This document shows, one piece after another, positions 53,191 through 62,819 of a stretch of DNA of 64,000 nucleotides (the first letter of the stretch is position 1; the number at the start of each line of letters is the position of its first letter). The notes under the pieces were generated by a model. That model saw only the letters and a list, made by a program, of their open reading frames with translations. It was not told the DNA's origin and did no database searches. The position numbers and the translations under genes are program-made. The stretch comes from Shewanella sp. UCD-KL12 (GTDB lineage: Bacteria > Pseudomonadota > Gammaproteobacteria > Enterobacterales > Shewanellaceae), in contig NZ_MPHJ01000015.1 of assembly GCF_001957125.1 (NCBI RefSeq), positions 54,923 through 118,922 of the forward strand, written 5' to 3'.

Positions 53191-54045
53191 TTAATCAATC
53201 AGACCAATTGCTTTAGCAATATTTTCAATGGGTTGATAGTCTAAATTCTCAGCCTCTACAAATGATTTCCTTGGAAAACTATTGAGTAACTCAGGATCTG
53301 ACATCCCTATCAAAACCTCTTTAAGCTTAGCTTTAAAACCATCACCAAATGTGTCATCGAGTCCCTCACGGACTGTCCACTGGTAATCAGGATAAGCGGG
53401 GCTTTGCCAAATCACCTTAACCTTATCTAAATCAACAGTCCCATTTGCAAGCGCCCTATCCCACACTTTATAGTTAACGGCACCAACTTGATAAGCCCCC
53501 GCCTGAACTTGTGCAATAGTGCGGCTATGATCGCCAGAGAAACCAACGCGAGAAAATACATCGTCCGCTTTCTTACCTAAGTTTCTTTCGATAAAAAACT
53601 GTGGCATTAAGCGGCCTGATGTCGAACCTTTAGAACCATAGGTAAAGCTATAACCATTGATATTTGGAAAACTCTCAGAGGGTAAAATATCTGTTGAGTG
53701 GTGTGCGATAAAGTAGCTTTTGAAAAATTGATCTTCATAGCCTTGAGCTATCGCTTCAGAGCCAGGTACCAGGCGACGAGCCTGAACACCTGATAATCCA
53801 CCAAACCAGGCTAACTGAACCTGATTATTCCTAAACGCGGTTACTGCAGCTGAATATGACTTAACAGGAATATACCTCACATCGACACCAAGTTGGGACT
53901 CAAGGTATTCGGCCACTTTTTCGAACCGTGTTTTCAGTTGACTCTCATCTTCATCAGGAATGGCCGTGAAAGTAAATTCAGTCGCATCAGCACGGATTGA
54001 AAATGTGCTTAAAATTGTTAATACGACTAGGGTCATTAGCCTCAT
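53191..54045 (-). CDS. PhnD-like ABC substrate-binding protein (selenate-type)
   Basis: 284 residues with a signal peptide (cleavage near IRADA). The type II periplasmic binding fold shows FTAIPDEDESQLKTRFEKVAEYLESQLGVDVRYIPVKSYSAAVTAFRNNQVQLAWFGGLSGVQARRL, GSKGSTSGRLMPQFF and FSGDHSRTIAQVQAG. Proteins with this sequence are annotated elsewhere as putative selenate ABC transporter binding proteins, from the company of selenium genes; no selD or ybbB is nearby here, so phosphonate, phosphite or selenate remain open. First gene of the operon. Confidence 0.85.
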   Translation of the reverse strand: MRLMTLVVLTILSTFSIRADATEFTFTAIPDEDESQLKTRFEKVAEYLESQLGVDVRYIPVKSYSAAVTAFRNNQVQLAWFGGLSGVQARRLVPGSEAIAQGYEDQFFKSYFIAHHSTDILPSESFPNINGYSFTYGSKGSTSGRLMPQFFIERNLGKKADDVFSRVGFSGDHSRTIAQVQAGAYQVGAVNYKVWDRALANGTVDLDKVKVIWQSPAYPDYQWTVREGLDDTFGDGFKAKLKEVLIGMSDPELLNSFPRKSFVEAENLDYQPIENIAKAIGLID

Positions 54046-54238
54046 GAAATGTTTCCTTTAGGTAAAAATTGTGCAGGATCTTAACGATAAAGCAGGGAGA
54101 AACAAAGCAATTTATTGGAAAAACAGGACATGCTCACGCTTTGTGGCAAATTAAAATTAAAACAAGTCAGCTGGCATTAAGTTAAGCCCAAGTAAAATAA
54201 TGGGAAAGAACGATATTGGCTTTAAGCTTATATCTAAG

Positions 54239-54249
54239 TAAACTGTTTA
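54239..54249. promoter_or_regulatory. TAAAC-T-GTTTA dyad before the phoP-like gene
   Basis: TAAAC (54239-54243) and GTTTA (54245-54249), 25 bp upstream of the regulator start. It recalls the GTTTA half-sites of PhoP boxes and may be autoregulatory; only one pair is seen. Confidence 0.35.
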
Positions 54250-54273
54250 AAAGAATTATAAAGGCATTAAATT

Positions 54274-54948
54274 ATGAGAATATTGGTTGTTGAAGATGAT
54301 CCTATTTTATCTCACCACTTAAAAGTACAACTGAGTGAATTAGGGAATCAGGTTCAAGTAGCATTAACGGCAAAAGAGGGATTTTACCAAGCAACCAATT
54401 ACCCCATAGACATTGCTATCGTCGACTTAGGACTGCCAGATCAAGACGGCATTAGTCTTATCCAAAACCTACGTAATGAAGGGCTCAAGGCGCCGGTATT
54501 GATCTTAACTGCACGGGTTAACTGGCAAGATAAAGTTGAAGGTTTAAACGCAGGCGCCGATGACTACCTTGTAAAACCGTTCCAAAAAGAGGAGTTGGTT
54601 GCTCGTTTAGATGCACTCGTTAGACGCAGTGCGGGGTTTGTTAAACCACAAATTACCAGTGGACCTCTGGAATTAGACCTTGCGGCTAAACAGGTGAGCA
54701 TGAACAATGAGCCGATGGAAGTGACCGCCTTTGAATATCTCATTTTGGAATATCTGATGCGCCACTGCCATGAAGTTGTAGCAAAGCAGCGACTGCTCGA
54801 TGTGATTTATGGTGATAAAGAGGGCGATCCTAACACCATAGAAGTGATGGTTTCTCGCCTTAGAAAGAAGCTCACCAAAGATGGGCTTGAAAATCCCATC
54901 GCTACCATTCGCGGCCAAGGTTATAAGTTTAACTTACCATGCAGTTAA
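54274..54948 (+). CDS. PhoP-like response regulator (OmpR family)
   Basis: 224 residues: receiver with Asp51 (AIVDLGLPDQDG) and TARVN/KPF active-site residues, then a winged-helix DNA-binding domain (LDVIYGDKEGDPNTIEVMVSRLRKKL ... TIRGQGYKFNL). The closest pattern is PhoP. It should control transcription in response to the overlapping sensor kinase, in PhoPQ systems sensing low Mg2+ or membrane stress; targets here are unknown. Stop overlaps the kinase start by 10 bp. Confidence 0.92.
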   Translation: MRILVVEDDPILSHHLKVQLSELGNQVQVALTAKEGFYQATNYPIDIAIVDLGLPDQDGISLIQNLRNEGLKAPVLILTARVNWQDKVEGLNAGADDYLVKPFQKEELVARLDALVRRSAGFVKPQITSGPLELDLAAKQVSMNNEPMEVTAFEYLILEYLMRHCHEVVAKQRLLDVIYGDKEGDPNTIEVMVSRLRKKLTKDGLENPIATIRGQGYKFNLPCS

Positions 54949-56291
54949 AGCTTAGATTTAAGAAACGTCTGCTCACGCGGATGTTTCTTACCTCACTCTC
55001 TATCATTGCGCTAGTAGGCTTTGGACTGGCTTGGCTAGTCAATATCCTTCATGCCCAAGATAATTATAATGAAGAAACAGCCCAACTGATTGCAGAGATC
55101 CCTAAAGTTGCGGCAGAGCTCAGAGAACATGATCTCATTCCTGAAAGTAGTGACGAATGGTTAGATGAGAACAACACCCCTGAAAGTTATATTATTGCCA
55201 GCTGTAACATCGACTATAAGCAAGTATGGACCTCATCACTCGCTGTCGATAAAGGCCTTTTTGATACGTGTGAACGCTTCAACGAGATAAGAAACGATTC
55301 TCCCCCCTATTACCTCACACTTGCCGACGATAAAGGTTATTTCCTCTACCTACTCTCACTTGAGATAACAGGTATAAAGTACAACTTGCTAGTGATGAAA
55401 GATGCTGAAAAGCTTGAGGAGGAGCTAAACAAGTTTAGCCGTCGGACCTATTTTAGATTAGGTATGGTTCTCGCTTTAGCACTCGTATTACTCATCAGTG
55501 CGGGTTATTGGGGAATGCGTCCGTTAGCCAGAATGAGAAATGAACTTGAAAGTGTCAATAGCGGAAAATCTTCAGCTTTATCACAAGATTATCCGGTTGA
55601 GCTAGAAGGTGTTACCCAAGCACTAAACCAACTATTATCGCAATCGAGTGCTCAGCAACAAAGATACCAAAATGCGATGAACGATCTAGCACATAGTCTT
55701 AAGACACGCTTAGCTGCAGTTCATGCCATCACAGATGATGCGACCTTAGATAAGCAGGGAGCGAGTGAGCGCATCATGGAGCAGGTCAGTCAAATGGATC
55801 TGCTGGTAAAATATCAGTTAAAACGTGCCATGCTCGGCCGTAAAGGCCTCAAACAAGAGCAAACACTCGTCGCCCCTTTGGTCGATCAACTTTCACAGAT
55901 GTTGTTCAAGGTTTATCGTGATAAGCAAGTGACTTTTGAGTCCCATATCCCTATTGAACATGTGTTCCCTGGTGATAAAGGTGACTTAATGGAGCTGTGC
56001 GGCAACTTGATGGAAAATGCATTTAAACTCTGTATTAGCCAAGTCAAGGTTACCGCAAGTTACAGCGATGCAGGTGAATTTGAGCTTATTGTTGAAGATG
56101 ATGGACCAGGTGTTGAAGAGAGCCTACGTCAGAAAATTATTCAACGCGGTGTCAGAGCCGATACGCAAAAAGCGGGGCAAGGTATAGGTCTCGCCGTCTG
56201 TAATGAGATTGTCATCAGTTATGACGGCACGTTATCGATAGAAACCTCTGAACTTGAAGGAGCAAAGTTTAGGATAACTATTCCCATATAG
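54939..56291 (+). CDS. PhoQ-like sensor histidine kinase
   Basis: 450 residues: membrane helix (about 13-35), an acidic periplasmic domain (to about 170) as in PhoQ, second helix, HAMP, then HisKA with NDLAHSLKTRLAAVHAI (PhoQ has LAHSLKTPLA), and HATPase with NLMENAFKLC and GQGIGLAVCNEIV. The acid-rich sensor face would bind divalent cations. It pairs with the overlapping PhoP-like gene. A hairpin lies downstream (56326-56347). Confidence 0.92.
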   Translation: MQLKLRFKKRLLTRMFLTSLSIIALVGFGLAWLVNILHAQDNYNEETAQLIAEIPKVAAELREHDLIPESSDEWLDENNTPESYIIASCNIDYKQVWTSSLAVDKGLFDTCERFNEIRNDSPPYYLTLADDKGYFLYLLSLEITGIKYNLLVMKDAEKLEEELNKFSRRTYFRLGMVLALALVLLISAGYWGMRPLARMRNELESVNSGKSSALSQDYPVELEGVTQALNQLLSQSSAQQQRYQNAMNDLAHSLKTRLAAVHAITDDATLDKQGASERIMEQVSQMDLLVKYQLKRAMLGRKGLKQEQTLVAPLVDQLSQMLFKVYRDKQVTFESHIPIEHVFPGDKGDLMELCGNLMENAFKLCISQVKVTASYSDAGEFELIVEDDGPGVEESLRQKIIQRGVRADTQKAGQGIGLAVCNEIVISYDGTLSIETSELEGAKFRITIPI

Positions 56292-56325
56292 TGCGAGTAT
56301 CACTTTCCACCTCACTCTTAAAGAA

Positions 56326-56347
56326 GAGGCTCACAACAATGAGCCTC
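56326..56347. terminator. Hairpin between the kinase and dioxygenase genes
   Basis: GAGGCTCA (56326-56333) pairs with TGAGCCTC (56340-56347) around CAACAA, between convergent genes. Confidence 0.75.
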
Positions 56348-56365
56348 AGCTTTGTCGAATACGTT

Positions 56366-57064
56366 TCACTTTTTAATCGGGGCATATAGCTGTTCTGCAC
56401 GATTAAACATCATCCATGATGTTGCTATGTACTTATCTTGACTGATAGGGGTATTACCGCGATGAGAGTGGGTAAAACCAGCTGGAGCGATAACCATCGT
56501 TCCTTTAGCAGGTTTAACTTTTCTATTCTGATAATAAAACTCTGTCTCCCCGCCCTCCTCCACATCATTTAGATAAAACATATACAGTACAACTCGATGG
56601 AGCGCTTCATTATGTCCTGACTGAGGAAACTGCTCTGAATGCCAGTGAGGATAGCCGCCTTTACCTTGCTGATACTTCTGAATATTGATGGTTCCACTGC
56701 GATAAAGGTACTTAACCAAAGCCTCAGCTCTTGACTCACCTAAACGTGCGTAGTTCTCTGGAGTAAGGGTGACACTTTTGCCTTCTTCATCAGCCACCTG
56801 CACAGACACGCCCCCCATCAAAGCCATAGCATATTGATTAAAATATTTAGAGGAGTATTTGAGCGTATATCCAAGTAGCTCGTTTCTAATGCCTTGTAGG
56901 TTTTCAAAGCTATCTAAGGTTAAATCTCGGCTTACCTTTTTCGCTAAATCAACACCATGGCCTGTCCGGCCTTCACTTACACCACTATGAGTTTCAAAGG
57001 AGTTGATTAAGCGATCGCATAACTCATCGGGTAAAGCATTAGGGTATACTTCTATAAAGTCCAT
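56366..57064 (-). CDS. 2OG-Fe(II) oxygenase (prolyl-4-hydroxylase-like)
   Basis: About 232 residues. The double-stranded beta-helix iron site is GGYPHWHSEQFP (HxE rather than the usual HxD) with the distal His in GFTHSHRG, and KYIATSW supplies the 2-oxoglutarate-binding Lys. It hydroxylates a protein or small substrate using O2, 2-oxoglutarate and Fe(II). ATG 57064 starts at MDFIEVYPNALPDELCD; an in-frame GTG three codons upstream is possible. Monocistronic, no substrate known. Confidence 0.88.
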   Translation of the reverse strand: MDFIEVYPNALPDELCDRLINSFETHSGVSEGRTGHGVDLAKKVSRDLTLDSFENLQGIRNELLGYTLKYSSKYFNQYAMALMGGVSVQVADEEGKSVTLTPENYARLGESRAEALVKYLYRSGTINIQKYQQGKGGYPHWHSEQFPQSGHNEALHRVVLYMFYLNDVEEGGETEFYYQNRKVKPAKGTMVIAPAGFTHSHRGNTPISQDKYIATSWMMFNRAEQLYAPIKK

Positions 57065-57217
57065 CTGTATCACTTTGACTATTTGCTGTTCTCTCTATGC
57101 TGACATACAGGTTAAGTGATTGTAAAGCCATCGACTTCAGTTAAAATATTGCTACAACTTTTGGGTGTATTCTGAAATAATTGCTTCAAAAGATAAGGGA
57201 AATATAACAAGAAAAAT

Positions 57218-58477
57218 ATGACTAAAAGCCGCAAAGTAGCCGTTAACCAATTACAAGTCGGTAATTTCATCCGTCTTCCCGTTTCATGGAAAGACCACCC
57301 CTTCCTGTTCAGTAGTTTTAGGTTGAAACAGCAAGCACAAATAGAGCTGATCAAAAAACTCGCAATAAACTATGTTTTCGTCGATCTCGAGCGCAGCGAT
57401 ATCCCCCCTCTTACTGAAGAGGTTGCAAAAACGAATACACCGCCGCCACAAAAAGAGGACCTCGACTCTCTCACCAGTGAGATGCTAAAAACCAAAAATG
57501 AGCGAATAGAAAAACTCAAACAGATGCGCAGAGATCTTCAAAAAACAGAACAGGAGTTCGATCGCTCTATCGCAAAAATGCGTAATCTAGTATCCAAGCT
57601 ACGTAGTCGTCCGTTAAATGCCATCGATGATGCTAAAGATCTTGTCACCTCAATGAGTGAGCAGTTACTTAACTCTGACAATTTAGTGCTTCACTTGATG
57701 GGAGAAGCCAAAGATGATGAATCTATCTATTACCACTCTCTCAATGTTGCAGTGTTATCTATGCTGATGGCAAAAGAGCTAGGCTGGGATAGATCTGATA
57801 TCGAGTTAGTTGGCATGGGCTCACTCTTTCATGACACAGGAAAGCTCAAAGTCCCCCAGCAACTGCTCAGAAAAAAAACGCCTCTAACTCCACCTGAAGT
57901 CAATTTTATGAAGCAGCACCCTGTTATGGGCGCAGATTTACTCAAACTGGCAGAGAACTTTCCTGCAGGCGCAACGCCGATTGTACTCAACCACCATGAA
58001 TATCTAGATGGCTCAGGATATCCGCGGGGGCTTAAAGCTGACAAATTAGATAAACGCTGCCAACTTGTTACCGTCGTCAATTTATACGACTCCCTTTGCC
58101 ACCCCGATGCACATACTAAAGCCCGCACCCCTTATTCAGCGTTAGGTCATATCTATAAGAACTATAAGACCCAGCTTAATCAGGAAGTGACAGGTAAAAT
58201 GATTAAGATGCTTGGAATCTACCCTCCAGGGAGCATCGTTGAGTTATCATCAGGGCAATTTGCTATGGTGATGTCAGTGAATTTAGACAAAATATTATTC
58301 CCACGAATTTTAGTTTACGATGCGATGGTACCAAAAGATCAAGCGCCGATCGTCGATCTCGAAGTCGAAGGACTCAGCATTGTCCGTTGCATTCAGCCTG
58401 CCGCGCTACCTGAAAAAATCTTTAAATATTTGAACCCTAGAGAAAGAGTAAGCTACTACATAGGTTCTGATACTTAG
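57218..58477 (+). CDS. HD-GYP domain c-di-GMP phosphodiesterase
   Basis: 419 residues. N-terminal DUF3391 domain (VAVNQLQVGNFIRLPVSWKDHPFLFSSF), coiled linker, then HD-GYP with HD at 205-206 (LFHDTGK), the downstream NHHEYLDGSGYPRGL with GYP at 267-269, and further metal ligands (LKQHPVMGAD). It hydrolyses c-di-GMP to GMP, opposing the diguanylate cyclase at 36-38 kb. A MITE-like element follows. Confidence 0.93.
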   Translation: MTKSRKVAVNQLQVGNFIRLPVSWKDHPFLFSSFRLKQQAQIELIKKLAINYVFVDLERSDIPPLTEEVAKTNTPPPQKEDLDSLTSEMLKTKNERIEKLKQMRRDLQKTEQEFDRSIAKMRNLVSKLRSRPLNAIDDAKDLVTSMSEQLLNSDNLVLHLMGEAKDDESIYYHSLNVAVLSMLMAKELGWDRSDIELVGMGSLFHDTGKLKVPQQLLRKKTPLTPPEVNFMKQHPVMGADLLKLAENFPAGATPIVLNHHEYLDGSGYPRGLKADKLDKRCQLVTVVNLYDSLCHPDAHTKARTPYSALGHIYKNYKTQLNQEVTGKMIKMLGIYPPGSIVELSSGQFAMVMSVNLDKILFPRILVYDAMVPKDQAPIVDLEVEGLSIVRCIQPAALPEKIFKYLNPRERVSYYIGSDT

Positions 58478-58545
58478 CCCTGAATTGCCGTTTAATGATA
58501 ATTGAACAAGCAAGCTAGCCAAATCGACAAAGCGTCCTTATAACT

Positions 58546-58812
58546 AATACGAATTGTATTAAGTATTTGACCAATTCAGAACTCCTCAAATTTTCAATTC
58601 AAGGCGCATTGATGAAGAAATGGCTATTTCCTTTTAAATTAATGTAAAGCAGAAGTGGAGAATTTGAGACGCTCACGCAGTGCAGGTTTCAAAGCACTTT
58701 AAGCTTCGTTACGGGTTTTCGTTATAGAATAACTATTAGCTTCATCCCCTCGCCTTGCTAACAGCGCTTTGAACTCCCGCTGAATGGTCAAACTTTTAGT
58801 ACAATTGGTATA
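58546..58812. mobile_element. MITE-like element with imperfect terminal inverted repeats
   Basis: About 267 bp without open frames, filling the gap after the HD-GYP gene. The left end (ATACGAATTGTATTAAG, then TTTGACCAATTCAG) is matched by the reverse complement of the right end (ATACCAATTGTACTAAAAG, then TTTGACCATTCAG). A relative of the right end is at 24838-24897. No transposase is present, so it must have been moved by one elsewhere in the genome. Flanking target duplication is not clear. Confidence 0.65.
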
Positions 58813-58910
58813 AATAACGGTTATTCCCCACTGTTATTTACAAGTTTTCTTGCTGAAAACAAAACTATTGGCTAATTTGAAAGTAAGGATATCTTCCGGG
58901 GGAAGAGGAT

Positions 58911-59228
58911 ATGACAAAGTTACCGAACTTCGATATGTTGAAATGGCTCGCTGAAAACGAGCCCGATGAGTTAGAAGAACTACAAAGAACATTGTGCAGA
59001 GAAGCGATAGATTGCTGCCCTGAATCTAATAAAGAGCAACTCATCTCAATGCAGCATCATCTTGAACAGCAACTATCCCGCTGTAGTAACCCTTACCATA
59101 GATGCTACTTAGCTATCAGCATCATGAATGATAAATTTCTTGCTCTAAATACCATAATGAATAACCCCCAAGAGTTTCGACAGCAGACAGCCGAAATTCT
59201 TGAGTTACCAGCGAAAAAATCAAGCTAA
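58911..59228 (+). CDS. DUF3135 domain-containing protein
   Basis: 105 residues matching DUF3135: PNFDMLKWLAENEPDELEELQRTLCREAID and CSNPYHRCYLAISIMNDKFLALNTIM. A small helical cytosolic protein of unknown function, common in Shewanella. Strong ribosome-binding site GGGGGAAGAGG just upstream of ATG 58911. It converges on corA with 7 bp between stops. Confidence 0.85.
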   Translation: MTKLPNFDMLKWLAENEPDELEELQRTLCREAIDCCPESNKEQLISMQHHLEQQLSRCSNPYHRCYLAISIMNDKFLALNTIMNNPQEFRQQTAEILELPAKKSS

Positions 59229-59235
59229 TTAACGG

Positions 59236-60183
59236 CTACAGCCAACCTTTTCTTTTGAAAAAAGCATAGGTTCCGCCAGCACTTGCAAGCATCATAATTA
59301 TCGCCATCGGGTAGCCATACTGCCACTCAAGTTCAGGCATAGCGACAAAGTTCATACCATAGGCACTCGCTATAACCGTTGGAGGCAGGAATATTACTGC
59401 AGCAACTGAGAATATTTTAATGATCTTATTTTGCTGAAGCCCACTAAAGCCCATTGCAGCATCGAGAAGGAAATTTAACTTGTCGAAAATAAACTGGCTA
59501 TGTGGCATTAATGATTCAATATCTAGCAACATTTCACGCAGATCTTTGAGGTTATCCTCAGTTAACTGGCCACGATAATAGCGCTGTAAATATCTCAAAG
59601 ATCGTTGCGTATCTAGAAGGCTCAAGCGAATTTTACCATTCGAGTCTTCCTGTAACGTGATCAGCTTAAATACGTCATCTAATTCATTATTATCAAAAAC
59701 TAACTCACTGACACCATCTACAACTGAATAAACATCTTCAATAAGATCCGACAAGTAATCGACTTTAAGATTAAACAGTTCGAGTAGTAATGCTTGAGGC
59801 GTGGCTGCATCGATACGTCCAAGACGTAAATAGTTACGCAATAAGCGGATAAGGCCTACATCTTCCTCTCTAATCGTTAGAAGAAAGTCTTGCCTTAAGT
59901 TAAATGATACATTGACCCCTTTAACATCTTGTCCCACTCGCTGTGGGAATAGAGAGTTGATATGTAAGCCATCACTGTTTTGATAGAAACGCGCCGAAGC
60001 TTCAATCTCATTGATATCATCCTCTTCAGGCACTTCTTCAACTGAGTACTTGCTTAACCAATCACGCTCTTCATCAGTGGGTTTAAAAAGGTCTAGCCAC
60101 AAGGTACTGGGGGGGACACCATCTTCTATCTGTAGTTCTGTGATCGATAATTTACGATCTTCATAGACATAAGCTGTAATCAT
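59236..60183 (-). CDS. corA: Magnesium/cobalt transporter CorA
   Basis: 315 residues, normal CorA length: acidic N-terminal domain, long helical funnel, and two C-terminal membrane helices with the GMN signature (SAYGMNFVAMPE) at the pore mouth. It imports Mg2+ (and Co2+, Ni2+) driven by membrane potential, as a pentamer. Start 60183 has AGGAGGT directly upstream; the longer open frame (to 60228) is not needed. A second Mg2+ uptake route beside mgtE. Confidence 0.95.
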   Translation of the reverse strand: MITAYVYEDRKLSITELQIEDGVPPSTLWLDLFKPTDEERDWLSKYSVEEVPEEDDINEIEASARFYQNSDGLHINSLFPQRVGQDVKGVNVSFNLRQDFLLTIREEDVGLIRLLRNYLRLGRIDAATPQALLLELFNLKVDYLSDLIEDVYSVVDGVSELVFDNNELDDVFKLITLQEDSNGKIRLSLLDTQRSLRYLQRYYRGQLTEDNLKDLREMLLDIESLMPHSQFIFDKLNFLLDAAMGFSGLQQNKIIKIFSVAAVIFLPPTVIASAYGMNFVAMPELEWQYGYPMAIIMMLASAGGTYAFFKRKGWL

Positions 60184-60312
60184 AGTACCTCCTGAAAAAA
60201 CACTTTGAAAAAAGAGTAAGTATCTCAAAGCGCAGGGTAAAAAACTTGGCTATTCTACCGCAAACGATAATATTGAAAAGCCTTTAAAACGACTATCTAA
60301 ATAAAATTCTAA

Positions 60313-60672
60313 TTATTTAGCATTTGCGATAATGACACGTTCTTGATTGGATAACCGTATGTTAATGCCATCGACAGTCGTGATCTGCTGATTCAAAATA
60401 TCCTTCTTTCTTACTTGGTAAACAGCTGAATTCTCGTCAATTGGAGAAACAATAGTGACCTCTACAATCAGGTTTCCATCTTGCCAATTCCAATACCAAT
60501 AGCCAGCACTGCCAAGCATTGAGACGGCAATTAAACCAAAGATGATATATCTCAACATGATCTGCTTACCGACATCTCTTGTACTTTGCTGTTTGGGCTC
60601 TTTAACGGGTTTTCTTAAATAAAACAGTGCCCCGACAATGACTAATAAGGTCACAATAATTTTTATAAACAC
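60313..60672 (-). CDS. Hypothetical membrane protein
   Basis: About 119 residues with two N-terminal hydrophobic segments (FIKIIVTLLVIVGALFYL and LRYIIFGLIAVSMLGSAGYWYW), then a beta-rich periplasmic domain ending in INIRLSNQERVIIANAK. No family recognised. GTG 60672 has GGAG upstream. Between corA and a DUF2057 gene; no link to either is evident. Confidence 0.65.
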   Translation of the reverse strand: MFIKIIVTLLVIVGALFYLRKPVKEPKQQSTRDVGKQIMLRYIIFGLIAVSMLGSAGYWYWNWQDGNLIVEVTIVSPIDENSAVYQVRKKDILNQQITTVDGINIRLSNQERVIIANAK

Positions 60673-60876
60673 TTCACACTCCGCAGGTATGCATAGCAAA
60701 GGATTATAACGCCTATTTCACTGCAAAACTGATATAAATATCTAAGCTGTAGAACAAAAAGCAAAAAAAATGAGCCTGATACTACTTGATGAGCAGACAT
60801 GCATATATACTGGCTTATCATGTCTATATTGATGTCATAACCATTGCGACAAACGCGCTCACCTAAGGGATACCTT

Positions 60877-61557
60877 ATGAACTTTAAAATACCCGTTATA
60901 GCTATTCTAGCGACACTTACCACTCCAGCAATAGCACAGGTATCGCTTACCCTTCCTAAAACAGTCGAGGTATTAGTCGTTAATGGTGTTGTAACTGAAG
61001 ATCAGCATGAACTCACCCTTGAGGATGGCAACAATCAAATCGTATTTAAATATAACACTAGCTTCAGACTACAGGGGCAACAGAAACGCTTTACCTCTGA
61101 AGCCGTCATACTGACTTTTAATAGCCAAGACGCAGCACTCAAACTGAGTTTGCCACGACTAAGATCTGAAAGTGATGCTGACAATTTCAACAAGCGTCCT
61201 GAAATGACACTCACCGATGAAGCGGATGCTGAAGTTCAATATAAAAGCGATCTGCTACTCAAAGAGGGGATACAACTGGGCAGAGATTATGACATTGAGA
61301 TTGCAGCCTACAACACAAGTTCAGCCCCAGCAGTGCTACCAAATTTAGTGGAAGAGTCATCACACACACCAAGTGTGTTACCCGCTACAGCATTAACAGC
61401 TTCTGAAAAATCGGTTCCAACAAAGGACACGAGTATTGCGGCGCAAAAAAACAGTGTTGAGAAGGAACAGATTAATGTAGGTCAAATGCTTGATTTTTGG
61501 TATAGCCAGGCCGATGAAGAAACCCGTAAAGCCTTTAAACAAAGAATCGAAAAATAA
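60877..61557 (+). CDS. DUF2057 family secreted protein
   Basis: 226 residues with a signal peptide (cleavage near TPAIAQV) and the DUF2057 body (SLTLPKTVEVLVVNGVVTEDQ ... LEDGNNQIVFKYNTSFR). The family includes YccT, a periplasmic protein of unclear function. Acidic C-terminal half is unusual. AAGGGA lies six bases before ATG 60877. Monocistronic. Confidence 0.85.
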   Translation: MNFKIPVIAILATLTTPAIAQVSLTLPKTVEVLVVNGVVTEDQHELTLEDGNNQIVFKYNTSFRLQGQQKRFTSEAVILTFNSQDAALKLSLPRLRSESDADNFNKRPEMTLTDEADAEVQYKSDLLLKEGIQLGRDYDIEIAAYNTSSAPAVLPNLVEESSHTPSVLPATALTASEKSVPTKDTSIAAQKNSVEKEQINVGQMLDFWYSQADEETRKAFKQRIEK

Positions 61558-61607
61558 TTAATTACAGCTAGGGCCAAGATAACGTACTGAATGGTGAATA
61601 ACGCTGA

Positions 61608-62714
61608 TCAGCAATATCTTGGCCATGATTTAATAGCTTGTTTAGCGGAGTATCTAGGTTTAGATATATTCACCTTTTCGTGAGTAACTCCTCCCATAAA
61701 ATTACCGACAGGATTGGCCTCGATAAACAGTTTCCCAGCCTCTACTCCCATCTTGTAATCATTATTAAGCTCATTATCTTCGCTCCCCAATATCTGGCTA
61801 GTGAGTTGTGACTCTGGAAAAATTTGCACTATATCTACATCACTCGGTGGCGAAGCAATAAATTGTAGCGAACGTTTATATTCAGCTTCATGATGAAGAA
61901 AGTACTCAATCGCTTTAGGACACCGGTTAGATGAACATACCCATTTTCTTAAACGCTTCACCCACGGAGTATGAGCCTCATACTGCTTTGGCATAGTACG
62001 GATCACCACAATTTTCTTTGCTCCTCGCCGATAAGCTTCCTCAACAGGTAGAGGTGCAGAGAGCCCACCATCAACATGATAATCACCACCAATCATCACC
62101 CCTTTACGATAAAGAAACGGTAAAGCACTGGATGCCTTAAGTAAGGTAAGCCAGTTGCTCTTTTGCGGTTGAAAAAAGCTCGCCTGGTAGCTTGAACTAT
62201 TCGTCGTTGAAATAAGCAATTTTCGGTTATGTAACTTAGCGAGGCCTGTTTCAGTGTTTAAATGAAATGCTGAATGATTGACCTGGTCAAAATACCAATC
62301 AAGATCAACGGTATTCGAGCCTTTTAAACCGCGCTTAATATCGAAAAACCTAGCTTGGTTAGATAGTTTCGCGATAGATGCTTGAGCAAAACCTAGTTGA
62401 CCCGTTACAAAGCTCGACAAGTTTTGAGCGCCTGCTGAAGTGCCGATTAATAACTCAAAAGGGTTATATTGTTCAGCTAGCCAGTTATCGAGTACACCAG
62501 CGGTAAAGATCCCCCTCTGACCACCACCTTCAGCCACTAAAGCCGTATTCGCTATCGGCTCAGACAAGCAAGCACTTTCACCACAAAGACTTGAATCAAT
62601 ATCTCTAAGTACAGAGTTTAAACTAGATATATTATTTGAATTTAATGAAGACATATGATGACCTGAAATGATTCCCCCACGGAACCCCACCAAATTTAAA
62701 GGTTCTCTTACCAT
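61608..62714 (-). CDS. Patatin-like phospholipase family protein
   Basis: 368 residues. Patatin motifs: oxyanion loop AEGGGQRGIFTAGV, nucleophile elbow LLIGTSAGAQN (GXSXG), and catalytic Asp in YHVDGGLSAPLPVE. It would hydrolyse acyl chains of phospholipids in the cytosol or at the inner membrane. Start uncertain: an ATG at 62654 with AGG nearby would shorten it by 20 residues. Confidence 0.9.
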   Translation of the reverse strand: MVREPLNLVGFRGGIISGHHMSSLNSNNISSLNSVLRDIDSSLCGESACLSEPIANTALVAEGGGQRGIFTAGVLDNWLAEQYNPFELLIGTSAGAQNLSSFVTGQLGFAQASIAKLSNQARFFDIKRGLKGSNTVDLDWYFDQVNHSAFHLNTETGLAKLHNRKLLISTTNSSSYQASFFQPQKSNWLTLLKASSALPFLYRKGVMIGGDYHVDGGLSAPLPVEEAYRRGAKKIVVIRTMPKQYEAHTPWVKRLRKWVCSSNRCPKAIEYFLHHEAEYKRSLQFIASPPSDVDIVQIFPESQLTSQILGSEDNELNNDYKMGVEAGKLFIEANPVGNFMGGVTHEKVNISKPRYSAKQAIKSWPRYC

Positions 62715-62819
62715 CTGTATAATTGATTGTTTTAATCATTCAAATAGAAAAACCCTATTAGGCTATTGCTCTGTTAAGTACTGAGCCTTTTTGGTGCCAT
62801 CAAGACATTTATTATTGCT

